Shown here: in pieces, positions 7,293-15,355 of the stretch
Layout of the letters: every line of letters begins with the position of its first letter
Numbering within the stretch: position 1 is the first letter of the stretch
Assembly: GCA_021163085.1 (NCBI GenBank)
Contig: JAGGXL010000016.1
Coordinates: 1-19,579, forward strand
DNA from: Thermodesulfobacterium sp.
Lineage (GTDB): Bacteria; Desulfobacterota; Thermodesulfobacteria; Thermodesulfobacteriales; Thermodesulfobacteriaceae
Reading direction: 5' to 3'
DNA length: 19,579 nucleotides
Notes under the pieces: model-generated
Told to the model about the DNA's origin: nothing
Seen by the model: only the letters and a program-made list of their open reading frames with translations
Database searches by the model: none
Made by a program: the position numbers and the translations under genes

Positions 7293-7931
7293 ATGATGGA
7301 GAAAGAACTGGTAGGAAAAAGCTTGGATCAATTAGTTGAAGTTGCCTGTCAGGAGTTAGGTTGTATCCCTGAAGATCTTGAGTTAGAAATTCTGGAATTT
7401 TCATCTTCAAGTCTCTTAGGAATTCCGGGTAAAAAAATAAGAATCAAAGCCAGAATAAAACCAGACAAAGTGCTTTCTGAAAGAGCTAATCGTGCAGTTA
7501 TGTTTCTTAAAGAATTGTTTAATTATACAGATTTTAAAATAGATATCAAAACTAATCTTCTTAAAGATAAATTGCAGGTAGAAATCATTTTATCTGGAGA
7601 AGATGTAAAGTATTTGATTCAAAATACAGCTGAACCTTTGGTAGCACTTGAATTTTTAACTAACAAAGTAGTAGCCAGAGCTTTGGGATTGGGTCCTAAA
7701 ATTGTTCTTAAACCAGAAGGTATTGATATCGAGAGAGAAAAGAAACTTGTAAATGCAGTAAAAAGAGCAATAGAAAAAATAAAAAGTAATAAAGAACCCC
7801 AAGTGATAAAAATTGGTTCACAAAGAGAACAGAAAATTGTTATCAACTTTGTAAAACAGGAAGAAAATATAGATTACAAAATAGAGGGAGAGGGCAAACA
7901 AAAAAAAGTTATACTAAACTGGAAAGAGTAG
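7293..7931 (+). CDS. jag: Jag/KhpB-like RNA-binding protein with degenerate KH and R3H motifs
   Basis: Jag (SpoIIIJ-associated, KhpB) proteins bind RNA and are encoded directly after yidC. The 212-residue product has a Jag-N domain (residues ~3-50, MEKELVGKSLDQLVEVACQE and LLGIPGKKIRIKARI), then KH-like and R3H-like segments (~78-155 and ~155-210). Two signature motifs are missing. The KH loop normally reads LIGKRG before ..L.ALQYLTN; here it is LIQNTAEPLVALEFLTN, without GxxG. The R3H motif R-xxx-H in ERRIIHLAL reads EQKIVINFV, with neither Arg nor His. Fold-level residues around them are kept, so the gene is under constraint but may not bind RNA in the usual way. GGGGGGA at 7284-7289 serves an ATG at 7293 or 7296; the choice is open. 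mnmE follows with no gap. Confidence 0.88.
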   Translation: MMEKELVGKSLDQLVEVACQELGCIPEDLELEILEFSSSSLLGIPGKKIRIKARIKPDKVLSERANRAVMFLKELFNYTDFKIDIKTNLLKDKLQVEIILSGEDVKYLIQNTAEPLVALEFLTNKVVARALGLGPKIVLKPEGIDIEREKKLVNAVKRAIEKIKSNKEPQVIKIGSQREQKIVINFVKQEENIDYKIEGEGKQKKVILNWKE

Positions 7932-9332
7932 TTGAAACCAAAACTCTACACAGAAGACACCATAGCTGCTATTGCTACTCCTCCTGGTAAAGGGGCTATT
8001 GGTGTAATCAAAATAAGTGGAGATTTAGCACTCCCCATCCTCAAAAAAATTTTTCGTCCTTTTAAACCAAGAAATGAGTTTGAATCACACAGGCTTTACT
8101 ATGGGTTTATTGTCGATCCAAGAAATAATAAAGTTATAGATGAAGTCCTTGTTTGCTACATGAAAAAGCCAAAAACTTATACCCGTGAAGATGTGGTGGA
8201 AATATACGCTCACAGTGGTTATTACATATTGAAAAAAATTTTAGAACTTGTTTTAATTGCAGGAGCAAGACCTGCCGAACCAGGAGAGTTTACTTTAAGG
8301 GCTTATCTTAATGGACGAATAGATCTTTCTCAAGCAGAAGCTATACAGGAACTTATCTCAGCTAAAACTAAAACAGCCTTAAATCTTGCGCTCAACACCC
8401 TTTTAGGAAAACTCTCAGAAAAAGTAACTCTCTTAAAAAATGAGCTTATGGATATCCTTGTGCTGGTTGAAAGTGCCATAGATTTTCCAGAAGAAGATAT
8501 TGAAATAATGGAACCAGAAAAACTTTCCCGGAAAATAAAAGAAAAAATTCTTCCTGTAATAGAGAAGCTTATTAAAAACTATGAGGAAGGAAGAATTTAT
8601 AAAGAAGGAATAAGATTAGTAATAGCAGGAAAACCTAATGTAGGAAAGTCGTCTCTGATGAATGCTCTTTTAAAAGAAGAAAGAGCCATTGTAACTCCTG
8701 TACCAGGCACAACGAGGGATTTTTTAGAAGAAGAGGCAACAATTGAAGGTCTTCCTGTAAAACTCATAGATACAGCAGGTCTCAGAGAAACTGAAGACAT
8801 AGTTGAAAAAATAGGAGTTGAAAGAGCAAAAAAGAAATTTAAAGAAGCTGACCTAATATTGTTTTTGGTTGATGTGAGTGCACATCCCTCTGAAGAAGAT
8901 TTCAAAATTTATCAAGAGGTAAAAAGTTTCCCACATCTGGTAGTTATAAATAAAATAGATATTCAGCCTAATTATTTAGAAGAGTGGAAAAAAGAACTCT
9001 CAAAATGGAAAGTTGAAGAATTTCTGGAAATTTCGGTTAAGGAAAATACTAATTTAAATATCCTTTGCAAGAAAATTTTTGAAAAAATAACCTCTGATAA
9101 AGGCGCAGAAGTTCCGGAGATTGTTCCCAATCTCAGGCAAAAAATTGCTCTTGAGAATGCAAAAGAATATCTCTTAAATACATTGAAAGAGCTTGAAAAG
9201 CCCAATCCTTTACCAGAGCTTGTGGCAATAGAAATAAGATCTGCTATCTCAAATCTTTCTGAGATAATAGGAGAAGTAACCACAGAGGATCTTTTAACTC
9301 AAATTTTCTCAACTTTCTGCATAGGAAAGTAA
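7932..9332 (+). CDS. mnmE: tRNA uridine-5-carboxymethylaminomethyl modification GTPase MnmE
   Basis: MnmE, with MnmG, installs the carboxymethylaminomethyl group at the wobble uridine of certain tRNAs, using GTP hydrolysis and a folate one-carbon unit. The 466 residues comprise the N-terminal tetrahydrofolate-binding domain (DTIAAIATPPGKGAIGVIKI; PGEFTLRAYLNGRIDLSQAE), the helical domain and an inserted G domain. The latter has P-loop GKPNVGKSS (~233-241), PGTTRDFLEE, DTAGLRE and NKID. The C-terminal CIGK (463-466) carries the essential Cys. The start is a TTG immediately after the jag stop, with GGAAAGAG inside the end of jag as ribosome site; the beginning KPKLYTEDTIAAIATP fits family length. 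Its partner mnmG, often the next gene, is absent; hyuA follows after 3 bases instead. Confidence 0.96.
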   Translation: MKPKLYTEDTIAAIATPPGKGAIGVIKISGDLALPILKKIFRPFKPRNEFESHRLYYGFIVDPRNNKVIDEVLVCYMKKPKTYTREDVVEIYAHSGYYILKKILELVLIAGARPAEPGEFTLRAYLNGRIDLSQAEAIQELISAKTKTALNLALNTLLGKLSEKVTLLKNELMDILVLVESAIDFPEEDIEIMEPEKLSRKIKEKILPVIEKLIKNYEEGRIYKEGIRLVIAGKPNVGKSSLMNALLKEERAIVTPVPGTTRDFLEEEATIEGLPVKLIDTAGLRETEDIVEKIGVERAKKKFKEADLILFLVDVSAHPSEEDFKIYQEVKSFPHLVVINKIDIQPNYLEEWKKELSKWKVEEFLEISVKENTNLNILCKKIFEKITSDKGAEVPEIVPNLRQKIALENAKEYLLNTLKELEKPNPLPELVAIEIRSAISNLSEIIGEVTTEDLLTQIFSTFCIGK

Positions 9333-9335
9333 AAA

Positions 9336-11279
9336 ATGCAGGTTGCTATTGATACAGGGGGAACATTTACAGATCTTGTTTATTTAGAAAGCAATTTTTT
9401 AAAATCTAAAAAAATTTTCTCAACCCCTAAGGATCCTTCCGAAGCAGTGCTAAAGGCTTTTTCCCAGCCTTCTGAGGAAACCAAAATCCTCATTCATGGA
9501 AGTACAGTGGGAACAAATGCATTTTTAGAAAGAAAAGGAGCAAAAATTGCTTTCATTACAACATCTGGATTCGAAGATATTCTTTTCATTGGTCGACAGG
9601 CAAGACCAAAGCTTTACGATTTTTTCGTAGAAAAACCTCGTCCTTTTGTTTCGGAAAATAACTGTTTTGGTTTAAATGAAAGAATTGATGCAAAAGGAAA
9701 AATAATAAAACCCCTTAAACCTAATGAAATAGAAAAAGTTTCTAAAAAACTCAAAGAAAATCCTGTAAAATCTGTTGCAGTCTGCTTTATCAACAGTTAT
9801 TTAAATTCTTTTCATGAAAAGGAATTAAAAAAAGAACTATCCTTTCTTAAAATTCCTGTAAGCTTGTCTTCAGAGATTCTTCCCGAGTTTAGAGAGTTTG
9901 AAAGGGCATCAACTACCGCTATAAATGCCTACCTTTCTCCTGTTATGTCAAAGTATCTCGGAAAACTAAAAGATGAACTTTCTGATGTTAATCTTTACAT
10001 TCAGCAATCAAACGGTGGATGGATGACAGTTGAAGAAGCAGGTAGATTTGCTTCTCATACTATTCTTTCAGGTCCTGCAGGAGGAGTGAACGGAGCTTTT
10101 ATTCTGGCAAAAAACTTTGGCAAGTCAAAAATCATCACCTTTGATATGGGGGGAACCTCTACTGATGTATGCCTTATTGATGAAAGAATTCCTTTTACTA
10201 AAGAATATAACTTAGATGGTTTTCCTTTAAGTATTCCTGTAATAGATATTCATACTGTTGGAGCAGGGGGAGGATCAATTGCTTATGTAGATGAAGGAGG
10301 AGCTCTGAAAGTAGGTCCAGAAAGTGCAGGAGCAGATCCAGGACCTGCCTGCTACGGAAAAAGCCTCTTTCCTACAGTAACAGATGCCAATCTTGTCTTG
10401 GGAAGACTTTTGCCAGATGTCTTCTTGGGAGGAAAATTTAAGCTCCAGAAAGAAAGGTCTTTAAAAGCTCTGTCTTCTATTGCTAAAAAATTGAATCTTT
10501 CTTTAGAAGAAACAGCACTTGGTATAGTTAAAGTCGCCAATATAGTTATGAGTAGAGCTTTTAGAAGGGTCTCCTTGGAAAGGGGATATGACCCTCAGGA
10601 CTTTACTATAATTTGCTTTGGAGGTGCAGGAGGTCTTCATGTTTGCTCCCTTTCCAGAGAACTTGAAATCAAGGAAATTATAATACCAAAACTTGCCGGT
10701 AGTTTTTCTGCCTTTGGACTTCTTTTTTCCCCACCTTTAAAAGACTTTTCTCAAACAGTATGGATAGAAGCTAAAGGAAAGAAAAAACTTTCAGAACATA
10801 TAGAAAATTTTAAAAAATCTGCATTTTCTTATGTAAAAAATCTGGGTCTTAAACCAGGTAGTTTCACCTGCGAAATCTTTCTTGATATGAGATATAAAGG
10901 ACAGGGATTTGAATTGACTATACCATATTCAGAAGATTATATTGATGTCTTTGAAAAAGAACATGAAAAACAGTTTGGTTATATAGCACATCAGTTCCCT
11001 ATTGAAATTGTTACTCTAAGAGTGAGATTAAAAGGTAGTCCAGTTGAAAGCAACTGGAAAATAAAAAAAAGCCAAAATTTTTGTCCTCTTTTTCAGACCA
11101 GGGTTTTTACTGAAAAAGGGTGGATAGAAGTACCTGTAATAGACTGGAATTTTCTTAATATAGGAGAAACTTTAAAAGGTCCTGCACTTATTGTGGAAGA
11201 GTTTACCACTGTTTGGGTTGAAGAAGGTTTTCAGGTAAAAGTTGATGATAACTACACTTTAAGGTTGTTTAAGTTATGA
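9336..11279 (+). CDS. hyuA: Hydantoinase/oxoprolinase family protein, A (ATP-binding) subunit
   Basis: Members of this family open cyclic amides such as hydantoins or 5-oxoproline, or carboxylate ketones, with ATP; the subunit has an acetate kinase-like ATP fold. The 647 residues begin with the phosphate-binding MQVAIDTGGTFTDLVYLE. HGSTVGTNAFLERKG, the second phosphate motif FDMGGTSTDVCLI (near 268-280), HTVGAGGGSIAYVDEGG, SAGADPGPACYGK, VTDANLVLGRL and CFGGAGGLHVC follow, all standard. The C-terminal third (to LRLFKL) is the less conserved domain. AGGAAAG at 9322-9328 is the ribosome site. It overlaps hyuB by the ATGA of its stop, as expected for a two-subunit enzyme. The substrate cannot be told from sequence; 5-oxoproline, hydantoin or an acetone/acetophenone carboxylase-type substrate are all possible. 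Confidence 0.92.
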   Translation: MQVAIDTGGTFTDLVYLESNFLKSKKIFSTPKDPSEAVLKAFSQPSEETKILIHGSTVGTNAFLERKGAKIAFITTSGFEDILFIGRQARPKLYDFFVEKPRPFVSENNCFGLNERIDAKGKIIKPLKPNEIEKVSKKLKENPVKSVAVCFINSYLNSFHEKELKKELSFLKIPVSLSSEILPEFREFERASTTAINAYLSPVMSKYLGKLKDELSDVNLYIQQSNGGWMTVEEAGRFASHTILSGPAGGVNGAFILAKNFGKSKIITFDMGGTSTDVCLIDERIPFTKEYNLDGFPLSIPVIDIHTVGAGGGSIAYVDEGGALKVGPESAGADPGPACYGKSLFPTVTDANLVLGRLLPDVFLGGKFKLQKERSLKALSSIAKKLNLSLEETALGIVKVANIVMSRAFRRVSLERGYDPQDFTIICFGGAGGLHVCSLSRELEIKEIIIPKLAGSFSAFGLLFSPPLKDFSQTVWIEAKGKKKLSEHIENFKKSAFSYVKNLGLKPGSFTCEIFLDMRYKGQGFELTIPYSEDYIDVFEKEHEKQFGYIAHQFPIEIVTLRVRLKGSPVESNWKIKKSQNFCPLFQTRVFTEKGWIEVPVIDWNFLNIGETLKGPALIVEEFTTVWVEEGFQVKVDDNYTLRLFKL

Positions 11280-12820
11280 AAGCTGTTGAATTAGAGATTT
11301 TTAACAATCTTTTTTCAGCAATTGCTGATGAAATGGGAATTGTGCTCAGGCGTTCTTCTTTTTCTCCTAATATAAGAGAAAGATGCGATTTTTCCTGTGC
11401 TATTTTTGATGAAAAAGGTGAGCTTGTTGCTCAAGCATCACACATTCCTGTCCACCTTGGTGCTATGCCAGAAACAATGAAAAACATCTTGCCTCTTTTT
11501 GAGTGGAACGAAGGTGATGTAATAATTACAAATGACCCCTTCTGCGGAGGAACTCATCTTCCAGATATTACTCTTATAAAACCTATTTTCTATAAAAACG
11601 AACTAATCTTTTTTCTTATTGTAAGAGCTCACCATGCTGATGTGGGAGGCAAATATGCAGGTTCTATGGCTGTTACAACTCATATTGAAGAAGAAGGAAT
11701 CCTTATAAGACCCACCCATTTTGTTAAGAAAGGAAAAATTCAGGAAGGCTTTTTAAGAGATTTTATAAATAAATTAAGAAATCCCTATGAGAGAGAGGGA
11801 GATTTAAAGGCTCAAAATGCTTCTCTTTTAAGAGGGGAAGAGCGTCTTATTGAGATGTGCGAAAAATACGGAGTTTTTAAATTGAAAAAAGTTAGCGAAG
11901 AGCTCAAAGATTATTCACAAAAAGCTATGGAAAAACTTCTTGAAAAAGCCCCTTCTGGAGAGTTTTCGTTTGTGGATTATCTTGATGATGATGGCTTTAG
12001 AGAAAAAGATATTCCTATAAAAGTTAAAATAGTCTTTGAAAAAAACAAAGTAACTGTAGATTTTAGTGAAAGTGCTCCTCAGGTAAAGGGTTGTGTTAAT
12101 GCTACAAAAGCAGTAACTCATTCAGCGGTTTATTACGTATTTCTCTCGCTTTTAAATACCATAGGGAACTACCCTATAAATGAGGGATGTTTTAGACCTA
12201 TAAAAATTATTACCAAACCGGGAACAGTTGTTTCTGCAACCTACCCTTCTGCTGTTGCCGCAGGAAATGTAGAAACATCCCAAAGAATAGTTGATGTACT
12301 TTTAGGGGCTCTTTCAGGTGCATTCCCGGATTTAATTCCATCTGCTTCCTGTGGTACAATGAATAATATCGCTATAGGAAATGAAAACTTTGCCTATTAT
12401 GAAACTATTGGTGGTGGAATGGGAGCAAGACCGGGAAAAGATGGATTAAGTGGAGTTCACACCCATATGACTAATACTCTTAATACACCGGTTGAGGCTC
12501 TGGAACATGAATATCCTTTAAGAATTGAACGTTATGCTTTAAGAAAAAACTCTGGAGGTAAGGGTAAGTATAGAGGAGGAGACGGACTTGTAAGGGAATA
12601 TCTTTTTCTTAACTCCTGTAGTGTTACCATTCTTTCAGAAAGGAGAATTCACAGTCCTTATGGTCTTTTTGGAGGAGAGCCAGGGAGAAAGGGAGAGAAT
12701 ATACTTATAAGAGGAAAAGAAAAAATTTGTCTTCCAGGAAAAGTAAATCTTCAGGTAAAAGAAGGAGACAAGATAATTATAAAAACCCCGGGAGGAGGGG
12801 GTTGGGGAAAAGAGAAATAG
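11276..12820 (+). CDS. hyuB: Hydantoinase/oxoprolinase family protein, B subunit
   Basis: This is the partner subunit of the hydantoinase/oxoprolinase/ketone-carboxylase family. The 514 residues show AVELEIFNNLFSAIADEMG, SPNIRERCDFSCAIFD, the block HIPVHLGAMPETM, NDPFCGGTHLPDITLIKP and RAHHADVGG (family metal and active-site region, ~residues 60-125). GGGMGARPGKDGLSGVHTHM and TNTLNTPVEALEHEYPLRIE lie further on, ending in KTPGGGGWG. Length and motif order are those of an intact member. The start overlaps the hyuA stop in ATGA, so the subunits are made in step. The 3' end overlaps the probable thiD start by 19 bases. No transporter, racemase or carbamoylase gene accompanies the pair, so context gives no clue to the substrate. 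Confidence 0.93.
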   Translation: MKAVELEIFNNLFSAIADEMGIVLRRSSFSPNIRERCDFSCAIFDEKGELVAQASHIPVHLGAMPETMKNILPLFEWNEGDVIITNDPFCGGTHLPDITLIKPIFYKNELIFFLIVRAHHADVGGKYAGSMAVTTHIEEEGILIRPTHFVKKGKIQEGFLRDFINKLRNPYEREGDLKAQNASLLRGEERLIEMCEKYGVFKLKKVSEELKDYSQKAMEKLLEKAPSGEFSFVDYLDDDGFREKDIPIKVKIVFEKNKVTVDFSESAPQVKGCVNATKAVTHSAVYYVFLSLLNTIGNYPINEGCFRPIKIITKPGTVVSATYPSAVAAGNVETSQRIVDVLLGALSGAFPDLIPSASCGTMNNIAIGNENFAYYETIGGGMGARPGKDGLSGVHTHMTNTLNTPVEALEHEYPLRIERYALRKNSGGKGKYRGGDGLVREYLFLNSCSVTILSERRIHSPYGLFGGEPGRKGENILIRGKEKICLPGKVNLQVKEGDKIIIKTPGGGGWGKEK

Positions 12821-13587
12821 TTTTGAGCATAGCTGGTTTAGACCCTACAGGAGGAGCAGGTGTTCTTCTTGATGTAAAAGTTTTCAGCTCTTTTGGTCTT
12901 AAAGGTGCAGGGATTCCTACAACCCTTACTCTGCAAAATACCTCGGTATTTCAGGGATGGGAAAGCGTTGGTTCAGAGTATTTAAAAAATGCTTTAGAGC
13001 TCGTTTTTTCGGATTTACCTGTAAAGGGTGTTAAAATAGGAATGATAGGAACTCCTGAAAATGCAAAAATTATAGGAGATTTTTTAAAAAAACATAGGAA
13101 AAAAATATCCTGGATTGTTCTTGATCCTGTATTAAAAGCAAGTTTGAACTATAATCTCTTTTCTTCTTCTGAATTTTTAAAGGTTTTAAAAAAGAAGATT
13201 TTACCTTTTGTTGATGTAATTACTCCCAATGTATCAGAAGCAGAAACTCTGGTAGAAAAAACTGTTAGAAAAAAAGAAGATCTTTTCAAAGTAGCTCGAA
13301 AAATTATTGGTCTGGGGCCAAAGGTTGTAATTGTTACAGGATGGGAAACTTCCCAATTTGTATGGGATCTTTTTTATACCAGAGGAAAACAGTTTTTTTT
13401 AAAAAAGAAAAAATTAAGTGGAAGTTTTCATGGAACAGGCTGTGCTTTTTCTTCTGCACTGCTTTCTTATTTAATAATAGAAAGAATTCCAGAAAATGCT
13501 TTCAAAAAAGCCAAAAATTGGTTATACTTAAAGCTTAAAAAAGCCAAAAAGAAAAAATTGGGAGGCAGGCTATGGCTATTTCTTTAG
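12802..13587 (+). CDS. thiD: Hydroxymethylpyrimidine/phosphomethylpyrimidine kinase (ThiD family)
   Basis: ThiD phosphorylates hydroxymethylpyrimidine twice for thiamine synthesis. The best start is a TTG at 12802, six bases after GGAGG (12791-12795) inside the end of hyuB, giving 261 residues that start just before the first strand REIVLSIAGLDPTGGAGVLL. Other family marks are the hydrophobic PTTLTLQNTSVFQG segment, VKIGMIGTPENAKII, ILDPVL-type LDPVLKAS, the TPNVSEAETL strand, VVIVTGWE and the anion-hole/catalytic-base motif SGSFHGTGCAFSSAL near the C-terminus. The tail is unusually Lys-rich (LKLKKAKKKKLGG) and runs 16 bases into gatC. No other thi gene is nearby. Related ribokinase-fold kinases for pyridoxine are possible, but the GTGC block with the LDP and TPN motifs favours ThiD. 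Confidence 0.88.
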   Translation: MGKREIVLSIAGLDPTGGAGVLLDVKVFSSFGLKGAGIPTTLTLQNTSVFQGWESVGSEYLKNALELVFSDLPVKGVKIGMIGTPENAKIIGDFLKKHRKKISWIVLDPVLKASLNYNLFSSSEFLKVLKKKILPFVDVITPNVSEAETLVEKTVRKKEDLFKVARKIIGLGPKVVIVTGWETSQFVWDLFYTRGKQFFLKKKKLSGSFHGTGCAFSSALLSYLIIERIPENAFKKAKNWLYLKLKKAKKKKLGGRLWLFL

Positions 13588-13865
13588 AAGAGGTTTATAA
13601 AATTGCACATCTCTGCAGGCTTGAATTTAGTGAAGAGGAGGCAAAAGTTTTGGCTGAAGAACTTTCAAAAATTTTAGACTATTTTAAAAAACTTCAAACT
13701 GTCAATACAGAAAATGTAGAGCCTACCTTTCATGCTTTAAAAATCAAAACTCCTTTCAGAGAAGACAAAGTTAAAGAGTTTCCATATATAGAAGATATTT
13801 TAAAAAATGCACCTCAACTTTATGAAAGAATGATAATTGTTCCAAAGGTGGTCAAAACATCTTAA
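13572..13865 (+). CDS. gatC: Asp/Glu-tRNA amidotransferase subunit C
   Basis: GatC is the small scaffold subunit of the GatCAB amidotransferase, which converts Glu-tRNA(Gln) and/or Asp-tRNA(Asn) into the correctly charged tRNAs. The 97 residues read ISLEEVYKIAHLCRLEFSEE, then the amphipathic ILDYFKKLQTVNTENVEPTF, LREDKV-type FREDKVKEF and a final ERMIIVPKVVKTS, all typical. The ATG at 13572 lies within the last codons of thiD with GGGAGGC just upstream. gatA follows after 23 bases. gatB is not in the window. Confidence 0.95.
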   Translation: MAISLEEVYKIAHLCRLEFSEEEAKVLAEELSKILDYFKKLQTVNTENVEPTFHALKIKTPFREDKVKEFPYIEDILKNAPQLYERMIIVPKVVKTS

Positions 13866-13888
13866 AAAATTTTTGGAGGGGAAAGGCA

Positions 13889-15352
13889 GTGACTGATTTT
13901 AAAGAATTAACCATTCTCGAAACTTTAAGACTTCTGGAAGAGAAAAAAGTAAGCAGTAAAGAGCTTGTAGAGGAGACTTTAAAGCAGATTAAAAAGGTAG
14001 ATCCTCAGATAAAGGCTTATATTTATGTAGATGAAGAAGGAGCTATTAAATCTGCTGAGGAAGCAGACAGGCTTATTCAAAAGGGAGAGAAAAAGAAGCT
14101 TTTAGGAATTCCGATTTCTATAAAAGACAATATATGTATTAAAGGTCTTCCTACAACCTGTGCATCCAAAATTTTGCAAAATTTCGTTGCTCCTTATAAT
14201 GCTACGGTTATAGAAAGACTCAAGGCTGAGGGAGCAGTTTTTATAGGAAAGACCAATTTAGATGAATTTGCTATGGGTTCTTCAACTGAAAATTCCGCCT
14301 TTTTCCCAACACGTAATCCCTGGGATTTAGAGAAGGTTCCTGGTGGATCTTCTGGTGGTTCTGCAGCAGCTGTGGCAAGTAGAATGGGACTTGGTTCTCT
14401 TGGATCAGATACAGGTGGTTCTATAAGACAACCAGCTGCTTTTTGCGGTGTTGTGGGAATGAAACCCACTTACGGATTTGTCTCCCGTTTTGGTCTGGTA
14501 GCCTTCGCCTCTTCACTTGACCAAATTGGTCCTTTTGCAACAACTGTAGAAGATACAGCTCTTCTACTTCAAGTTATAGCAGGACATGACCCCAAAGATT
14601 CAACCTCTGCACCTGTTGAAGTTCCTGATTTCTTAGAATCCATTAAAGCTAATGAGAAAACCTCTTTTACAATAGGTCTTCCTAAGGAGTATTTTGAAAG
14701 CGAAATAGATCCAGAGATGAACAAAATAATTCTGGAAATTATAGAAAAACTCAAAAAGAAGCACAAGATAAAAGAGCTAAGTCTTCCTCATACTGAATAT
14801 GCAGTGGCAACTTATTATATAATTGCACCTGCTGAAGCCTTTTCAAATCTTGCCCGTTATGATGGAGTAAAATATGGATTTAGAGCTGAATCCAGCAATC
14901 TGATAGAGATGTACAAAAAAAGTAGAGCTCTTGGCTTTGGTAAAGAGGTAAAGAGAAGAATAATGCTTGGAGCTTATGCTCTATCTGCTGGATATTACGA
15001 TGCATTTTATTTAAAAGCTTCGAAGGTAAGAACTTTAATTTTACACGACTTTTTAGAGGCTTTTAAAGAGGTTGATTTGATTCTAACTCCTGTTACCCCT
15101 ACCCCTCCTTTTAAAATCGGTGAAAAGATTTCTGATCCTTTACAGATGTATCTTTCTGATATATTTACTATTCCTGTTAATTTAGCAGGTCTTCCGGGAA
15201 TAAGTGTTCCTGTAGGATTAACTTCTGATAATCTTCCTGTTGCTGTGCAGGTAATAGGTCCTCATTTTAGAGATGAACTGGTGTTAAGCCTTGCCTACCA
15301 GATAGAAAAAGAGGTAAATAAAAAATTTATCCCATCTATTTTGAACGAGTAA
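13889..15352 (+). CDS. gatA: Asp/Glu-tRNA amidotransferase subunit A
   Basis: GatA is the amidase subunit that frees ammonia from glutamine (or asparagine) for GatB. The start is a GTG at 13889, seven bases after GGAGGGG. The 487 residues contain the complete amidase signature. The catalytic triad is visible: Lys79 in SIKDNICIKG, Ser154 in PGGSSGGSAAA and Ser178 in GSDTGGSIRQPA, at the same residue numbers as in the well-studied S. aureus enzyme. GVVGMKPTYGFVSRFGLVAFASSLDQ and, near the end, IPVNLAGLPGISVPVG with PVAVQVIGPHF confirm GatA rather than another amidase. It follows gatC, as usual, and ends 3 bases before parB. Confidence 0.97.
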   Translation: MTDFKELTILETLRLLEEKKVSSKELVEETLKQIKKVDPQIKAYIYVDEEGAIKSAEEADRLIQKGEKKKLLGIPISIKDNICIKGLPTTCASKILQNFVAPYNATVIERLKAEGAVFIGKTNLDEFAMGSSTENSAFFPTRNPWDLEKVPGGSSGGSAAAVASRMGLGSLGSDTGGSIRQPAAFCGVVGMKPTYGFVSRFGLVAFASSLDQIGPFATTVEDTALLLQVIAGHDPKDSTSAPVEVPDFLESIKANEKTSFTIGLPKEYFESEIDPEMNKIILEIIEKLKKKHKIKELSLPHTEYAVATYYIIAPAEAFSNLARYDGVKYGFRAESSNLIEMYKKSRALGFGKEVKRRIMLGAYALSAGYYDAFYLKASKVRTLILHDFLEAFKEVDLILTPVTPTPPFKIGEKISDPLQMYLSDIFTIPVNLAGLPGISVPVGLTSDNLPVAVQVIGPHFRDELVLSLAYQIEKEVNKKFIPSILNE

Positions 15353-15355
15353 AAA

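Noticed and set aside
12727..12801. Longer thiD N-terminus starting at a TTG at 12727
   Set aside because: The extra 25 residues are very basic, overlap hyuB deeply and have no counterpart in the ThiD family; the TTG at 12802 has GGAGG at the right distance.
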